A DNA stretch of 26,479 bases from Candidatus Kerfeldbacteria bacterium (GTDB lineage: Bacteria > Patescibacteriota > Patescibacteriia > SBBC01 > JACPUP01): positions 1-26,479 of the forward strand of contig JACPUP010000019.1 in NCBI GenBank assembly GCA_016192205.1, read 5' to 3'. The translations under genes were made by a program, and so were the position numbers. Position 1 is the first letter of the stretch, and each line of letters starts with the position of its first letter. The notes under the pieces were generated by a model, which saw nothing but the letters and a program-made list of their open reading frames with translations, was not told the DNA's origin and made no database searches. Shown in pieces: positions 1 to 8,301 of this stretch.

Positions 1-1
1 C

Positions 2-1234
2 ATCGGCCTCATGACCGTCCGCGCCAGGTCAAACGACGAGGACCCGATGAATGCGCTCAACCGCGGGTACTACTTGGCCAGCGCGCTCGTGACCGTTGCG
101 TTCTTCTTCCTGACCCGGTGGCTGCTCGGCGAACACTACCTCTGGTTCTTCGCCGCCGGCGTGGTCGGGATTGTCTTGAGCCTCGCGTTTGTCCAAATCA
201 CGAGGTACTACACCGACCACAGGTACCGGCCGGTGCAGGAAATCGCCAGGGGGTCGGAAACCGGGCCGGCCACGAACATCATTGCCGGCTTGGCCTTGGG
301 TTTTGAGAACGTCGCCTTGCCCATCATCGCCATCGCAGCTGCGCTCTGGGGCTCGTTCGCGCTCGGCGAAGCGTCCGGCATTACCCACGGCGGCATCTAC
401 GGCACGGCCATCGCTACCATGGGTATGCTGGCTTCCGCTGCCTATGTGCTGACCATGGACACGTTCGGCCCAATCACGGACAACGCTGGCGGCATTGTCG
501 AGATGTCACAGGCCTCCGAAGAAACGCGCGCCATCACCGACCGGCTCGACGCGGTCGGCAACACCACCAAGGCGCTGACGAAGGGGTACGCCGTCGGTTC
601 GGCGGCGTTGGCCGCGTTCCTCTTGTTTAGCGCGTACCTCGAAGAAGTCAATCTGACCGTCGTGGACCTGGCCAAGGTCGAAGTGTTCATCGGCGCCATG
701 CTCGGCGCCATGCTCGTGTTCCTCTTCTCGGCCTTTGCCATCCGCGCCGTCGGCAAGGCGGCCGGCGCGATCATCACGGAAGTGCGGCGCCAGTTCCGCG
801 AGCACCGTGGCATCATGGACGGCACGGAAAAGCCGGACTACCGGAGCGCCGTGGATATCGCCACGCGGTCGGCGCTCAAGGAAATGGTACTGCCCGGAAT
901 CATCGCGGTGATGGTCCCGATTGCCGTGGGGCTCATCTTCCGCGCCGAAGCCGTGGCTGCGCTGCTCATGGTCGGAACGATCATCGGCGTCATCTTGGCG
1001 CTGGTGATGAACAACGCTGGCGGAGCCTGGGACAACGCCAAGAAGTTCGTGGAATCAGGGAAATTCGTTGATTCGACCGGCCACGCCCAGGGCAAGAAAA
1101 CGCCAGTGCATGCCGCGGCTGTGGTCGGCGACACCGTTGGCGACCCGCTCAAAGATACGGCCGGGCCATCGCTGCACGTGCTCATCAAGCTCCTGGCCAC
1201 GCTGACGCTCGTGCTGGCCGCCCTGTTCGTGTAG
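2..1234 (+). CDS. hppA: K+-independent proton-translocating membrane pyrophosphatase, C-terminal part
   Basis: The reading frame is open to the left edge, so this is the C-terminal ~410 residues of an enzyme that is usually ~650-750 aa. It hydrolyses pyrophosphate at the membrane and pumps protons. Visible signatures are DTFGPITDNAGGIVEMS, NNAGGAWDNAKK and VVGDTVGDPLKDTAGPSL, plus many membrane helices. The motif GNTTKALTKG carries Lys and Thr where K+-dependent enzymes carry Ala and Gly, which in this family marks the K+-independent, H+-pumping subclass. The N-terminal pyrophosphate/metal-binding motifs lie outside the window. The Met at position 11 is internal, not a start. An acyltransferase gene begins 9 nt downstream, so the genes may be co-transcribed. 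Family assignment is firm. Confidence 0.96.
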   Translation: MGLMTVRARSNDEDPMNALNRGYYLASALVTVAFFFLTRWLLGEHYLWFFAAGVVGIVLSLAFVQITRYYTDHRYRPVQEIARGSETGPATNIIAGLALGFENVALPIIAIAAALWGSFALGEASGITHGGIYGTAIATMGMLASAAYVLTMDTFGPITDNAGGIVEMSQASEETRAITDRLDAVGNTTKALTKGYAVGSAALAAFLLFSAYLEEVNLTVVDLAKVEVFIGAMLGAMLVFLFSAFAIRAVGKAAGAIITEVRRQFREHRGIMDGTEKPDYRSAVDIATRSALKEMVLPGIIAVMVPIAVGLIFRAEAVAALLMVGTIIGVILALVMNNAGGAWDNAKKFVESGKFVDSTGHAQGKKTPVHAAAVVGDTVGDPLKDTAGPSLHVLIKLLATLTLVLAALFV

Positions 1235-1243
1235 CGATGGGGC

Positions 1244-1855
1244 ATGCCGTACGGACACCTCCGCTACTGGCTCCTCCCCTTGCTCCGACGGCGCGCGAGA
1301 GTCGTCGGCGCCGAGCACCTGCCGGCCGAAGGCGGGTTCTTGGTTGCGCCAAACCACAACGCCTGGATCGACACGCCGCTCTTGGCCGGCGTCCTCTACC
1401 AGTCCGTCCGCGAGAAGCTCTACTTCATCTCGCGCTCGATTCACTACGGCGTGCTCGGCGCCATCTCGATTGATCCAAGCCACCCGAGCGGGGTGATTGA
1501 CGTGTCGCTCGACTACCTCAACCGCGGCAACCCGGTCATCGTCTACCCCGAGGGACGGAGCAACCCGCGCCGAGAACTGCGCCCACCGAAAACCGGCCTG
1601 GCCCGGCTCGCCCACCTCTCGGGCCGGCCGGTCATCCCCGTTGGCATCCGCGGCACGTTTGGCATCACCGCACCCGTCTCCCTCGTCTGCTTCCTCCTGT
1701 GGTTCCACCGGGTAGCCGTCCACATCGGCCCACCACTCGTGTTCGAACGCCTTTCCCCGAACGCCATCTCGCGCGACCGCCTCGACGAAACGAGCGACCG
1801 CATTATGCGAGCGATTGCGGCGTTATCCGGAAAACCATTTTCCCCAGACGTATGA
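1244..1855 (+). CDS. PlsC-like 1-acylglycerol-3-phosphate acyltransferase family protein (copy 1)
   Basis: This 203-aa protein is the first of three tandem acyltransferases. The HX4D catalytic motif is seen as NHNAWID near residue 38, and the glycerol-phosphate-binding motif is EGRS near residue 103 instead of the usual EGTR. The motif GRPVIPVGIRG near residue 130 matches block IV. Such enzymes transfer acyl chains from acyl-CoA or acyl-ACP to a lysophospholipid or related alcohol at the membrane. The protein ends with MRAIAALSGK, a C-terminal signature shared by the next two genes, which points to tandem duplication. It lies 9 nt after hppA, and its stop overlaps the next start by 4 nt (ATGA). 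The exact acceptor cannot be read from sequence. Confidence 0.88.
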   Translation: MPYGHLRYWLLPLLRRRARVVGAEHLPAEGGFLVAPNHNAWIDTPLLAGVLYQSVREKLYFISRSIHYGVLGAISIDPSHPSGVIDVSLDYLNRGNPVIVYPEGRSNPRRELRPPKTGLARLAHLSGRPVIPVGIRGTFGITAPVSLVCFLLWFHRVAVHIGPPLVFERLSPNAISRDRLDETSDRIMRAIAALSGKPFSPDV

Positions 1856-2493
1856 ACGACTTCGCGTTCCTCCGCCACACGCTGGTCCCACTCTTCCGCC
1901 GACGCGTGCAGGTCCGCAACGCCGACCGGCTCCCGCAGACGGGCGCGTTCCTGGTCGCGGTCAACCACCAGAGCTACCTCGATCCACCGCTCGTCTGGCT
2001 GGGCCTGACGCCCATTCTCAAACGCCGCCTCTACTTCCTGACCAAAGAATACATCTGGCGGGCGCTCAAGCGCGGGTTCGGCCAGCGCGGCATTGACTGG
2101 ATGGGGATACTACCGATCGACACGTCCGATAAGGCCAAGGTGCTCGACGCGGCGCTCGCCAAACTCGCGGTTGGCGCACCGGTCGTCGTGTTCCCCGAGG
2201 GCACGCGAAACAGGACCGGCGAGCCAGTGCTGCTCAAGGGGAGGACCGGTCTGGCGCGCTTAGCCCACGCGACGGGGCTGCCGGTCGTGCCGATCGGGCT
2301 CGTGGCGCCGGCTGGCCGGAACAAGCGCATGGCCTTCAAGAACTTCTTTTCCCGCCAAGCCGCGATCCTGACCGTCGGCGAGCCGCTCCACTTCGAGCAG
2401 CGCCGAGACGTCGGGAAGGACCAGCTCGTCGCAACGACCACCGAGGTGATGCGCGCGATCGGCACGCTCTGCGGCAAGGAGTACCCCTTTTGA
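1852..2493 (+). CDS. PlsC-like acyltransferase family protein (copy 2)
   Basis: This 213-aa protein starts at the ATG overlapping the upstream stop, which gives an N-terminus (MNDFAFLRHTLVP) aligned with copies 1 and 3; an earlier in-frame start would lie deep inside copy 1. It has the most canonical motifs of the three: NHQSYLD (HX4D) near residue 38, FPEGTRNR near residue 118 and GLPVVPIGL near residue 145. The C-terminus MRAIGTLCGK matches its neighbours. The likely role is acyl transfer to a glycerophosphate-type acceptor at the membrane. Its TGA stop overlaps the TTG start of copy 3, so the three genes are probably translationally coupled. Confidence 0.9.
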   Translation: MNDFAFLRHTLVPLFRRRVQVRNADRLPQTGAFLVAVNHQSYLDPPLVWLGLTPILKRRLYFLTKEYIWRALKRGFGQRGIDWMGILPIDTSDKAKVLDAALAKLAVGAPVVVFPEGTRNRTGEPVLLKGRTGLARLAHATGLPVVPIGLVAPAGRNKRMAFKNFFSRQAAILTVGEPLHFEQRRDVGKDQLVATTTEVMRAIGTLCGKEYPF

Positions 2494-3095
2494 CGTACGC
2501 GACCGTTCGTCGGCTCTGCTTCCCCCTGTTCACCGCGCGGCTGGCTCGGGTCGACGGCAGCGAGCACATCCCCGAACCGCCGTATGTGATTGCCTCGAAC
2601 CACGTGGACTTTCTCGACGGCTTCTACTTGGCCGCAGCGTTTTTCCGAGCGCGTGGCCACACCCCGCTCTTCCTGACGAAAACGGACAACTACCGCTGGA
2701 CGAGCGCGACCATCCCGATTGATCCGGACCGGCCCGGCGCGACCCTCGATGTCGCCCTCGACCGGCTCCGCGCTGGCAGCATCATCTGCAACTTTCCGGA
2801 AGGCCACCGCAACCACACCGACCGCATCGGCGAAGGGAAGACTGGCACGGTACGGCTGGCGCGCTTGGCCGGCGTACCCGTGGTGCCGGTCGGCTTAGCC
2901 GGTGGGGCGCACCCGCGCCTGTTCGTTGGATCGCTCTGGCACCTCGTGCGCGGCGGCCACCCCGTCATAGTCCGAATTGGCCGCCCAATCCGCTTCGCCG
3001 CGGGTCCTGCCGCCGATCCAACCACCCTCCACACCCAAACCAACGAACTCATGCGCACCATCGCCGCGCTCTGCGGAAAACGGGTGGGGTTGTAA
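2490..3095 (+). CDS. PlsC-like acyltransferase family protein (copy 3)
   Basis: This 201-aa protein begins with TTG inside the stop of copy 2. The HX4D motif is NHVDFLD near residue 36, the second block is FPEGHR (His in place of Thr) near residue 108, and GVPVVPVGLAGG is block IV. It ends MRTIAALCGK, the shared family tail. The changed EGxR position in copies 1 and 3 suggests divergence in acceptor specificity after duplication; that is inference. It is followed by a 72-bp spacer containing an inverted repeat, then the PaaK-like gene. Confidence 0.88.
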   Translation: MTYATVRRLCFPLFTARLARVDGSEHIPEPPYVIASNHVDFLDGFYLAAAFFRARGHTPLFLTKTDNYRWTSATIPIDPDRPGATLDVALDRLRAGSIICNFPEGHRNHTDRIGEGKTGTVRLARLAGVPVVPVGLAGGAHPRLFVGSLWHLVRGGHPVIVRIGRPIRFAAGPAADPTTLHTQTNELMRTIAALCGKRVGL

Positions 3096-3108
3096 GTGGT
3101 AGGTGGTC

Positions 3109-3163
3109 AGTTGTAGGATTGTGTCGAGCATCGTCCACAACCCACAAACCATCACCTACAACT
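3109..3163. repeat. Intergenic inverted repeat (hairpin)
   Basis: AGTTGTAGG at 3109-3117 is exactly complementary to CCTACAACT at 3155-3163. The flanking GGTAGGTGGT-like and ACCATCACCT-like stretches can extend the pairing imperfectly. It fills almost the whole spacer between the third acyltransferase and the PaaK-like gene. There is no T-tract, so it is not a clear terminator. It could be an mRNA-processing or attenuating hairpin. Confidence 0.55.
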
Positions 3164-3167
3164 CACT

Positions 3168-4619
3168 ATGAATTGGCAGCAGCTCTCGCACGCAAGCCGG
3201 GAGGAGATCGAAGCAATCCAGAACAAGAAGCTCCGGCAGTTCGTGGCGCACGTGCTGCCGTTCTCGCCGTTCTACCGCGCGCTGTTCGAAAAACGCGGGC
3301 TCTCGTTCAACGACATCCAAACGACCGATGACCTCGTGAAGCTGCCGTTCATCTCGAAGGAGGACATTGCGCCGACGGTGGAGGACCGGGCCCGGCCGCG
3401 GCAATTCATCCTCCAACCAGACGAGCACCTCATCAAACAGTACGCCAGGAAAAGCACACTCATCAAGCTCCTTCTCGGCAAACTCACCGGCCAGAACGTC
3501 AAGGCCAAGCTCGAGTGGGAGTTCCGACCCGTGCACGTCCACTTCACGACTGGCCGCTCGGCCTTGCCGACGACATTCGTGAACACGAACTACGACTTGG
3601 AATTGCTCAAGGAAAGTGGCCGCCGGCTGCTCGATGTCATCCGCGTGCCGAACGACGTCACGGCCATCAACGGCTTTCCGTACTCGCCGCACTTGGCGTT
3701 CTGGCTCGGCTACTACGCCCCAGTCGCGGTCAACATGACCTCGCTGGCCACCGGCGGCGGCAAGATCATGGGCACGCAGAAAATTCTGGATGCGCTGGAG
3801 CGGACCAAGGCCGCCTTGGCCATGTTCATTCCAGGCTACTGCTACCACATCCTGCGCCAGGCCGTGGCAGACGGCCGCGACCTGTCATCGCTGAAAACGC
3901 TCGTCTTCGGCGGCGAGCGCGTGTCGGACGGGTTGCGGCAGCGGGTGCAAGAGCTCACGACGAAGCTCGGCGCGACTGACGTGAAGATCCTCGCTACCTA
4001 CGCCATGACCGAGTGTAAGACCGCCTGGATCCAGTGCAGTGAGCACACGGGCTACCACCTGTACCCCGACCTCGGCTACGTCGAGCTCGTGAACAAAGAG
4101 GGGAAACGTGCCAAAGACGGTGAGCCAGGCGAAGTGGTCTACTCAACGCTCGACTGGCGCGGCTCCGTGGTGATGCGCTACCGTACCGGCGACTTGGCGA
4201 AAGGGATTGAGTGGGGCAGCTGTCCGGGCTGCGGAAAAACGGTGCCACGCATCTTCCCGGACATCCAGCGCAAGTCCGAAGTCAAAGAATTCAACCTAGC
4301 CAAACTCAAGGGCGTGCTCGTGAACCTCAACAACGTCTACCCGCTGCTCTCCGCCCGGCGGGACATCGAGGAGTGGCAGCTCGAGATCCGCAAACGCAAC
4401 GACGACCCGTACGAGGTGGACGAGTTGCGCCTGCACGTGGCGCCCAAAAGCGGCGTGAAGCTCGCGGCCATCCGCGACGAGCTCGACCGCGCCATCCGCG
4501 ACGAGCTCGAGGTGAGCGTGGACCTGATCGAAACCCCGCTCCCGAAACTGCTCGAACAATTAGGAATGGAGACGGAGCTCAAAGAGAAGCGGATCGTTGA
4601 CCTGCGGCCCAAAACCTAA
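3168..4619 (+). CDS. PaaK-like acyl-activating enzyme (phenylacetate-CoA ligase / AMP-forming superfamily)
   Basis: This 483-aa protein has the layout of the PaaK/CapK branch of AMP-forming adenylating enzymes. The nucleotide loop is seen as FTTGRSALPT near residue 128, a YAMTEC motif near residue 277 matches the Y-x-x-T/S-E adenylate block, and YRTGDLAKG near residue 338 matches the (Y/F)RTGD block. The motif SCPGCGKTVPRI near 350 is the Cys pair typical of PaaK relatives. These enzymes make an acyl-adenylate from a carboxylic acid and ATP and load it on CoA or a carrier. The substrate is unknown. Placed directly after three acyltransferases, it may activate scavenged fatty acids for them (inference). 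The PA14 gene follows after 16 nt. Confidence 0.86.
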   Translation: MNWQQLSHASREEIEAIQNKKLRQFVAHVLPFSPFYRALFEKRGLSFNDIQTTDDLVKLPFISKEDIAPTVEDRARPRQFILQPDEHLIKQYARKSTLIKLLLGKLTGQNVKAKLEWEFRPVHVHFTTGRSALPTTFVNTNYDLELLKESGRRLLDVIRVPNDVTAINGFPYSPHLAFWLGYYAPVAVNMTSLATGGGKIMGTQKILDALERTKAALAMFIPGYCYHILRQAVADGRDLSSLKTLVFGGERVSDGLRQRVQELTTKLGATDVKILATYAMTECKTAWIQCSEHTGYHLYPDLGYVELVNKEGKRAKDGEPGEVVYSTLDWRGSVVMRYRTGDLAKGIEWGSCPGCGKTVPRIFPDIQRKSEVKEFNLAKLKGVLVNLNNVYPLLSARRDIEEWQLEIRKRNDDPYEVDELRLHVAPKSGVKLAAIRDELDRAIRDELEVSVDLIETPLPKLLEQLGMETELKEKRIVDLRPKT

Positions 4620-4635
4620 CCACCGCCTGGACCTC

Positions 4636-6006
4636 ATGGCGACCCAAACATCCACGCGACTCAAACTCAACCTCCTCAACGTCTTCGTGCTCACGACCTT
4701 CGGCCTGTCAACGCTGGCCGTGGGGCTCGGGGTCGGCTTGAACGCTGTTCAGTATGCGAATATTGAAAATGGTGGTGGCGGTCCACCGAGCGCGACCGGG
4801 AACCTCGTTGGCTACTACTACTATTCGACCTACTCCACCCCCGCCAGCACCTCACCGGCCGTCGTCCCAACCGAAGCGTTCTACGACGGCCCCGGTAGCG
4901 CCAACCATGGACTCAGGGCCGAGTACTTCTCGAATGACGACCTCCAGGGCACGCCGCGAACCACCACCACGGATCCGAACATCGATTGGTACCCACCGGA
5001 CGGAACGATGAACCGGCTGTGCTTGCAGTGTTTCGGCCGGCCCGAACGACTCACTCCCAATCCGCTCCTCGAACGATCCGGGAGCGTTAGCAGCGCCTCG
5101 GTCCGTTGGACCGGGGAAATTGCGTTGCCCGCTGGCCAAACCACGTTCTACGTGGTCGCCGACGACGGGGTCAGGCTCTACCTCAACGGCACCATGATCC
5201 TGGACCTCTGGCCGCGGAGCGGCGTGGTGAGCCCAGGCGCGCACCTCATCTCCGACCGGGTCGTGGTTAACCGCCCGACCGCTGGCCGCATCGGATTCAC
5301 ATTAGAGTACGCCCAACTCTACGACTTGGCCGGCGTGCAGCTCGGGTGGAAATCGGGATCTGGCGGGTTCCCCCACGTCGAGCTCGGCGGGGTCAATGCC
5401 GCCATTCCGCAAACTCCCGGCGGCCCGGCCTCACCCAACTACGCAGCCAACCTCGGCTCCCCGGACGTGGGCACCGGCGAAGCCATCGACTATCCTGTCT
5501 TCAACCCGCGGCTCAACGCCATCACTGGCAGCCCGAACGGTGACCGGACGGCTGTCCAGTACTACCCCTGGATCCTGGCCGAACAGGAAAACGACTACCG
5601 GCTGTACGTGAACACGAACGATGGGTTCGGCCTGTGGAATCGCGCCACGCTGGAAACACTGGCCAGCTGGGAACTCCGCACCACGACCCAGGAATTCTCG
5701 CGACAGTTCCACCTGACGCCAGGCTGGCACCAGTTCGGCCTCACATTCTTCCAAAAAGACGGTCCGGCCGCGCTCCAGCTCGGCTGGGCGGCCCCGAACG
5801 CCTTTCCCAAGACCTACCCGATTCCCAACACCCACATCCGGAACACCCCGCCGACGTACTGCACCGACGGCACGCCGCTCAATACCTGCTCGACCGCCAC
5901 CGTCGGCCAGTTCTGCGACTGGTGGGGAACGCTGGCGCCGCACGCGAGTTGCCAGCCCGCCCCAACATCAAATCCCGACAGCGGCAAGGAACAGGTCGCA
6001 CCGTAA
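4636..6006 (+). CDS. Membrane-anchored protein with two PA14-like domains
   Basis: The start at ATG 4636 is chosen because the next upstream in-frame start lies inside the PaaK-like gene, and it places a hydrophobic segment (about residues 10-35) at the N-terminus. The 456-aa product is then a signal-anchored exported protein. A first PA14-like beta-sandwich begins at GLRAEYFSNDDLQG (about residue 92), with FYVVADDGVRLYLNG as its core. A second similar domain covers about residues 275-400, with DYRLYVNTNDGFGLWN and LQLGWAAP. PA14 domains bind carbohydrate in many secreted proteins. The C-terminus has four Cys that could form disulfides. A cell-surface adhesive or glycan-binding role is inferred. 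Confidence 0.82.
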   Translation: MATQTSTRLKLNLLNVFVLTTFGLSTLAVGLGVGLNAVQYANIENGGGGPPSATGNLVGYYYYSTYSTPASTSPAVVPTEAFYDGPGSANHGLRAEYFSNDDLQGTPRTTTTDPNIDWYPPDGTMNRLCLQCFGRPERLTPNPLLERSGSVSSASVRWTGEIALPAGQTTFYVVADDGVRLYLNGTMILDLWPRSGVVSPGAHLISDRVVVNRPTAGRIGFTLEYAQLYDLAGVQLGWKSGSGGFPHVELGGVNAAIPQTPGGPASPNYAANLGSPDVGTGEAIDYPVFNPRLNAITGSPNGDRTAVQYYPWILAEQENDYRLYVNTNDGFGLWNRATLETLASWELRTTTQEFSRQFHLTPGWHQFGLTFFQKDGPAALQLGWAAPNAFPKTYPIPNTHIRNTPPTYCTDGTPLNTCSTATVGQFCDWWGTLAPHASCQPAPTSNPDSGKEQVAP

Positions 6007-6169
6007 GCGAGGGCGTAGGCGGCCGCCGGCTGCCCACCCCTTCTTCTTTTTTTCGCGCTTCTCCGTCCCCACTGACAAACGACCAGTTTGCACGCAGGTT
6101 TGGACGTCACCCGAATTCCACTGGGCCACACGTCAACGTCTGACTCCTATCCTTCAACTAAACGGAAGA

Positions 6170-6201
6170 GGGGCGTCGGCATCTCTGCCAACGCCCCTCG
6201 C
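6170..6201 (-). terminator. Strong hairpin downstream of the 6.2-6.7 kb gene
   Basis: GAGGGGCGT and ACGCCCCTC form a 9-bp perfect GC-rich stem with a 14-nt loop, 35 bp past the stop of the minus-strand gene. The sequence after it on the minus strand (TTCCGTTTAG) is only moderately T-rich. It sits between convergent genes (PA14 on plus, hypothetical on minus) and may end both transcripts. Confidence 0.6.
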
Positions 6202-6235
6202 TGCGCCACCGCGCCCCTGTTCGCGATGGGCAGCG

Positions 6236-6691
6236 TCACCCCACGGTGCTCTGGTGCGGGTCTCGATCCGCGGCGGCCGCGGCCAGCCGTCCGCGAATCT
6301 CCTCCTGGACCAGGCGAGCCCAGGGCGTCTCGATGGCGACGACCGCTCGGTCGTCCCACACGATCTCGGCACTGCCGCGACCGCTGGGGTACAACGGCGC
6401 GCCGAGCGTCGGGTACTGCGGGGGGAGCGCTGGCTGCCGCAGCGACTCGCGTTCTGCGTCGCTCAAATCGTTCGGACGGTAGAGCGACACGTGCACCGGC
6501 GGCACTTCGACGACCCGCCGGGTCGCCACCCCGCCCCGCTTGTCGAGGACGACGAGGTAGACCCAGCCCGTCGGCTGGTCCGCTCGGACATCGGTCATGA
6601 CCTTCGTTTCGAACGTGATCGGGATGCCGAAAGCGAGCGCCTCGGCCTCCAGATCCCGTCCCACTTCTGCGCTCCGCGTTCCGGCCATCAT
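6236..6691 (-). CDS. Conserved-looking hypothetical protein
   Basis: This is a 151-aa soluble protein with no family I recognise. The start is set at the first of two ATG codons at 6691-6686 because GGAGG lies 6 nt upstream; the longer open frame upstream lacks this and is repeat-rich. The sequence reads like a real protein, with alternating strands and helices: GWVYLVVLDKRGGVATRRVV, VHVSLYRPNDLSDAERESL, and an Arg/Ala-rich helical C-terminus. No signal peptide or membrane segment is visible. It is transcribed divergently from trigger factor. Function is unknown. Confidence 0.72.
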   Translation of the reverse strand: MMAGTRSAEVGRDLEAEALAFGIPITFETKVMTDVRADQPTGWVYLVVLDKRGGVATRRVVEVPPVHVSLYRPNDLSDAERESLRQPALPPQYPTLGAPLYPSGRGSAEIVWDDRAVVAIETPWARLVQEEIRGRLAAAAADRDPHQSTVG

Positions 6692-6753
6692 GCAACCTCC
6701 GCGTCTGGGGCCAACCGCAATGCATTCGAAAAGAGCTTTCCACCGGAACATCC

Positions 6754-6794
6754 GGGGAAAGCATTTTGCGGTCAAAACCGCACTATCTTTCCCC
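6754..6794. repeat. Nested perfect inverted repeat in the divergent intergenic region
   Basis: GGGGAAAG (6754-6761) pairs with CTTTCCCC (6787-6794), and inside it TGCGGT (6767-6772) pairs with ACCGCA (6777-6782) around a CAAA loop. The result is a near-symmetrical stem-loop between the divergent hypothetical gene and tig. It may be an operator for a dimeric regulator or an RNA hairpin in the leader of either gene. Confidence 0.6.
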
Positions 6795-6807
6795 ACTGTT
6801 CCCAGTA

Positions 6808-6886
6808 GGGCTAGAGGGGGCACCCGGCCGAACCGGGTTGCTGGAGGGTGTTCACCCTGACGGGTGACTAAGCTAGATCTTAGCCC
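6808..6886 (+). other. Candidate structured RNA element upstream of tig
   Basis: GGGCTA (6808-6813) can pair with TAGCCC (6881-6886) and encloses two clear hairpins: ACCCGG/CCGGGT (6822-6838) and AGGGT/ACCCT (6845-6858). A third alternative stem is CTAAG/CTTAG (6868-6883). This multi-branch layout does not match a riboswitch class I know. It lies upstream of the predicted tig promoter, so it would need its own promoter. The 6692-7005 spacer holds nothing else besides this element, the inverted repeat at 6754 and the tig promoter. Confidence 0.4.
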
Positions 6887-6943
6887 TGCACCGGAGCGCA
6901 TGCGACTGGCGCAGGGTAACCTCACTCTGGATAATCCGATGGA

Positions 6944-6973
6944 TTGTCAATCCTGTTGCCTGTAGGGTAGACT
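6944..6973 (+). promoter_or_regulatory. Predicted tig promoter
   Basis: TTGTCA (6944-6949) and TAGACT (6968-6973) are separated by 18 bp. This places a start site about 25 nt before the tig start codon. The match to the sigma70 consensus is moderate. Confidence 0.5.
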
Positions 6974-7005
6974 ACGCGCGTTATCATGTCAAGGTGTTTC
7001 GGGAT

Positions 7006-8298
7006 ATGACCCTTACTGTCACCCAGAAACCGAAGAACACCGTCGAGCTCGACGTCGCGCTCTCGGCTGACGAATTCCAGGCGTTCATCACAAAAGCCGT
7101 GAAACGGTTAAGCGAGGCTGTGACTGTGCCAGGCTTTCGCAAGGGAAATGTGCCCGAGGATATCCTGGTGCAGAAGTTGGGGGAGAAGACCATCCTCGAA
7201 GAAGCGGCCGAAGAAGCCGTAAAACAGTCGTTTGCCAACGCCGTGGCCGACCACCGCCTCGCAACGGTCGGCCCGCCGAAAATCGAGGTGCGCAAACTGG
7301 CCCGCGGCAACCCGCTCGAGTTCCGCGCGACCGTGGCGCTGTTGCCGTCGGTCGAACTCGGCGACCTCGCCAAAGTCAACGTCCAGCGGAAACCAATCGA
7401 GGTGCGTGAGGATGATGTCACGGCTGCGCTGGAGGATCTCCGGAAAGCGCGGCGCAGTGAATCCGCCAAGCTCGCGCCGGCGGAGAAGGGTGACAAGATG
7501 GAAATCAATCTCGATCTCTTCCGCGACGGCGTGCCCGTTGAGGGTGGCCAGAGTCAGAACCACCCGGTCATCATCGGCGACGGCACGTTCATCCCGGGCT
7601 TCGAGGAACAACTCATCGGCCTCTCGCCCAACGAAACGAAGGAATTCACGTTGACCTTCCCGAAGGACTATCGCGTCAAGCACCTGGCCGGCCACCCCGC
7701 CCAGTTTCGCGTCACTGCCACGAACTTGTTCCGCCTGACGACGCCCGAACTCGACGATGCCTTTGCCAAATCCCTGGGCGCGTTTCAAGACCTGGCCGCG
7801 CTCAAAGCCCAGATCAAGAAAAACATCGAAGCGGAGCGCCGACTCGGAGAAGAGCAGCGCACCGAAGGCGAACTCATCAATGCCATCGTCAAGGCTAGCT
7901 CCATCGGCGACCTGCCCGACCTGCTCATCGAGGAAGAGGAGCGCAAGATGCTCGACGAGCTTGAGCACGACATCGAGCACCGCGGCATGAAGATGGACGA
8001 CTATCTCGCGAGCTTGAAAAAATCGCGCGAGCAACTGCAGAACGAGATGCGGCCGGCGGCCGCGCGGCGGGTGAAAAGCGCGCTGGTCCTGCGCGAGCTC
8101 GCTCGCATACACAAGGTCAGTGTGGATCGAGAAGAAGTCGAGCGCGAGCGTGCGAAGCTCAAAGAAGAGTATGCCGACGATCCTGCGGCCCGATCGCGCT
8201 TGGACGACGACGAGGTGACCCGGTACCTCGCGACGTTGCTGAGCAACCGCAAACTGATCGAACGTCTCAAAGCCGACCACGTCACCAGTCCCTCGTAG
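7006..8298 (+). CDS. tig: Trigger factor, ribosome-associated folding chaperone and peptidyl-prolyl isomerase
   Basis: This 430-aa protein has the normal full length and three-part layout. The N-terminal ribosome-binding domain carries the signature GFRKGNVP at about residues 43-50. The FKBP-type isomerase domain lies near residues 150-245 (DGTFIPGFEEQLIGLSPNE), and a long, charged, helical C-terminal chaperone domain follows. It binds the ribosomal exit tunnel and shields nascent chains. I prefer ATG 7006 to GTG 6994 because AAGGTG at 6991-6996 then acts as a ribosome site 9 nt upstream. Endonuclease IV begins 3 nt after the stop and is probably co-transcribed. Confidence 0.96.
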   Translation: MTLTVTQKPKNTVELDVALSADEFQAFITKAVKRLSEAVTVPGFRKGNVPEDILVQKLGEKTILEEAAEEAVKQSFANAVADHRLATVGPPKIEVRKLARGNPLEFRATVALLPSVELGDLAKVNVQRKPIEVREDDVTAALEDLRKARRSESAKLAPAEKGDKMEINLDLFRDGVPVEGGQSQNHPVIIGDGTFIPGFEEQLIGLSPNETKEFTLTFPKDYRVKHLAGHPAQFRVTATNLFRLTTPELDDAFAKSLGAFQDLAALKAQIKKNIEAERRLGEEQRTEGELINAIVKASSIGDLPDLLIEEEERKMLDELEHDIEHRGMKMDDYLASLKKSREQLQNEMRPAAARRVKSALVLRELARIHKVSVDREEVERERAKLKEEYADDPAARSRLDDDEVTRYLATLLSNRKLIERLKADHVTSPS

Positions 8299-8301
8299 AC
8301 C

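Noticed and set aside
2031..2816. Minus-strand frame over acyltransferases 2 and 3
   Set aside because: It overlaps two well-supported enzymes and has no family features.
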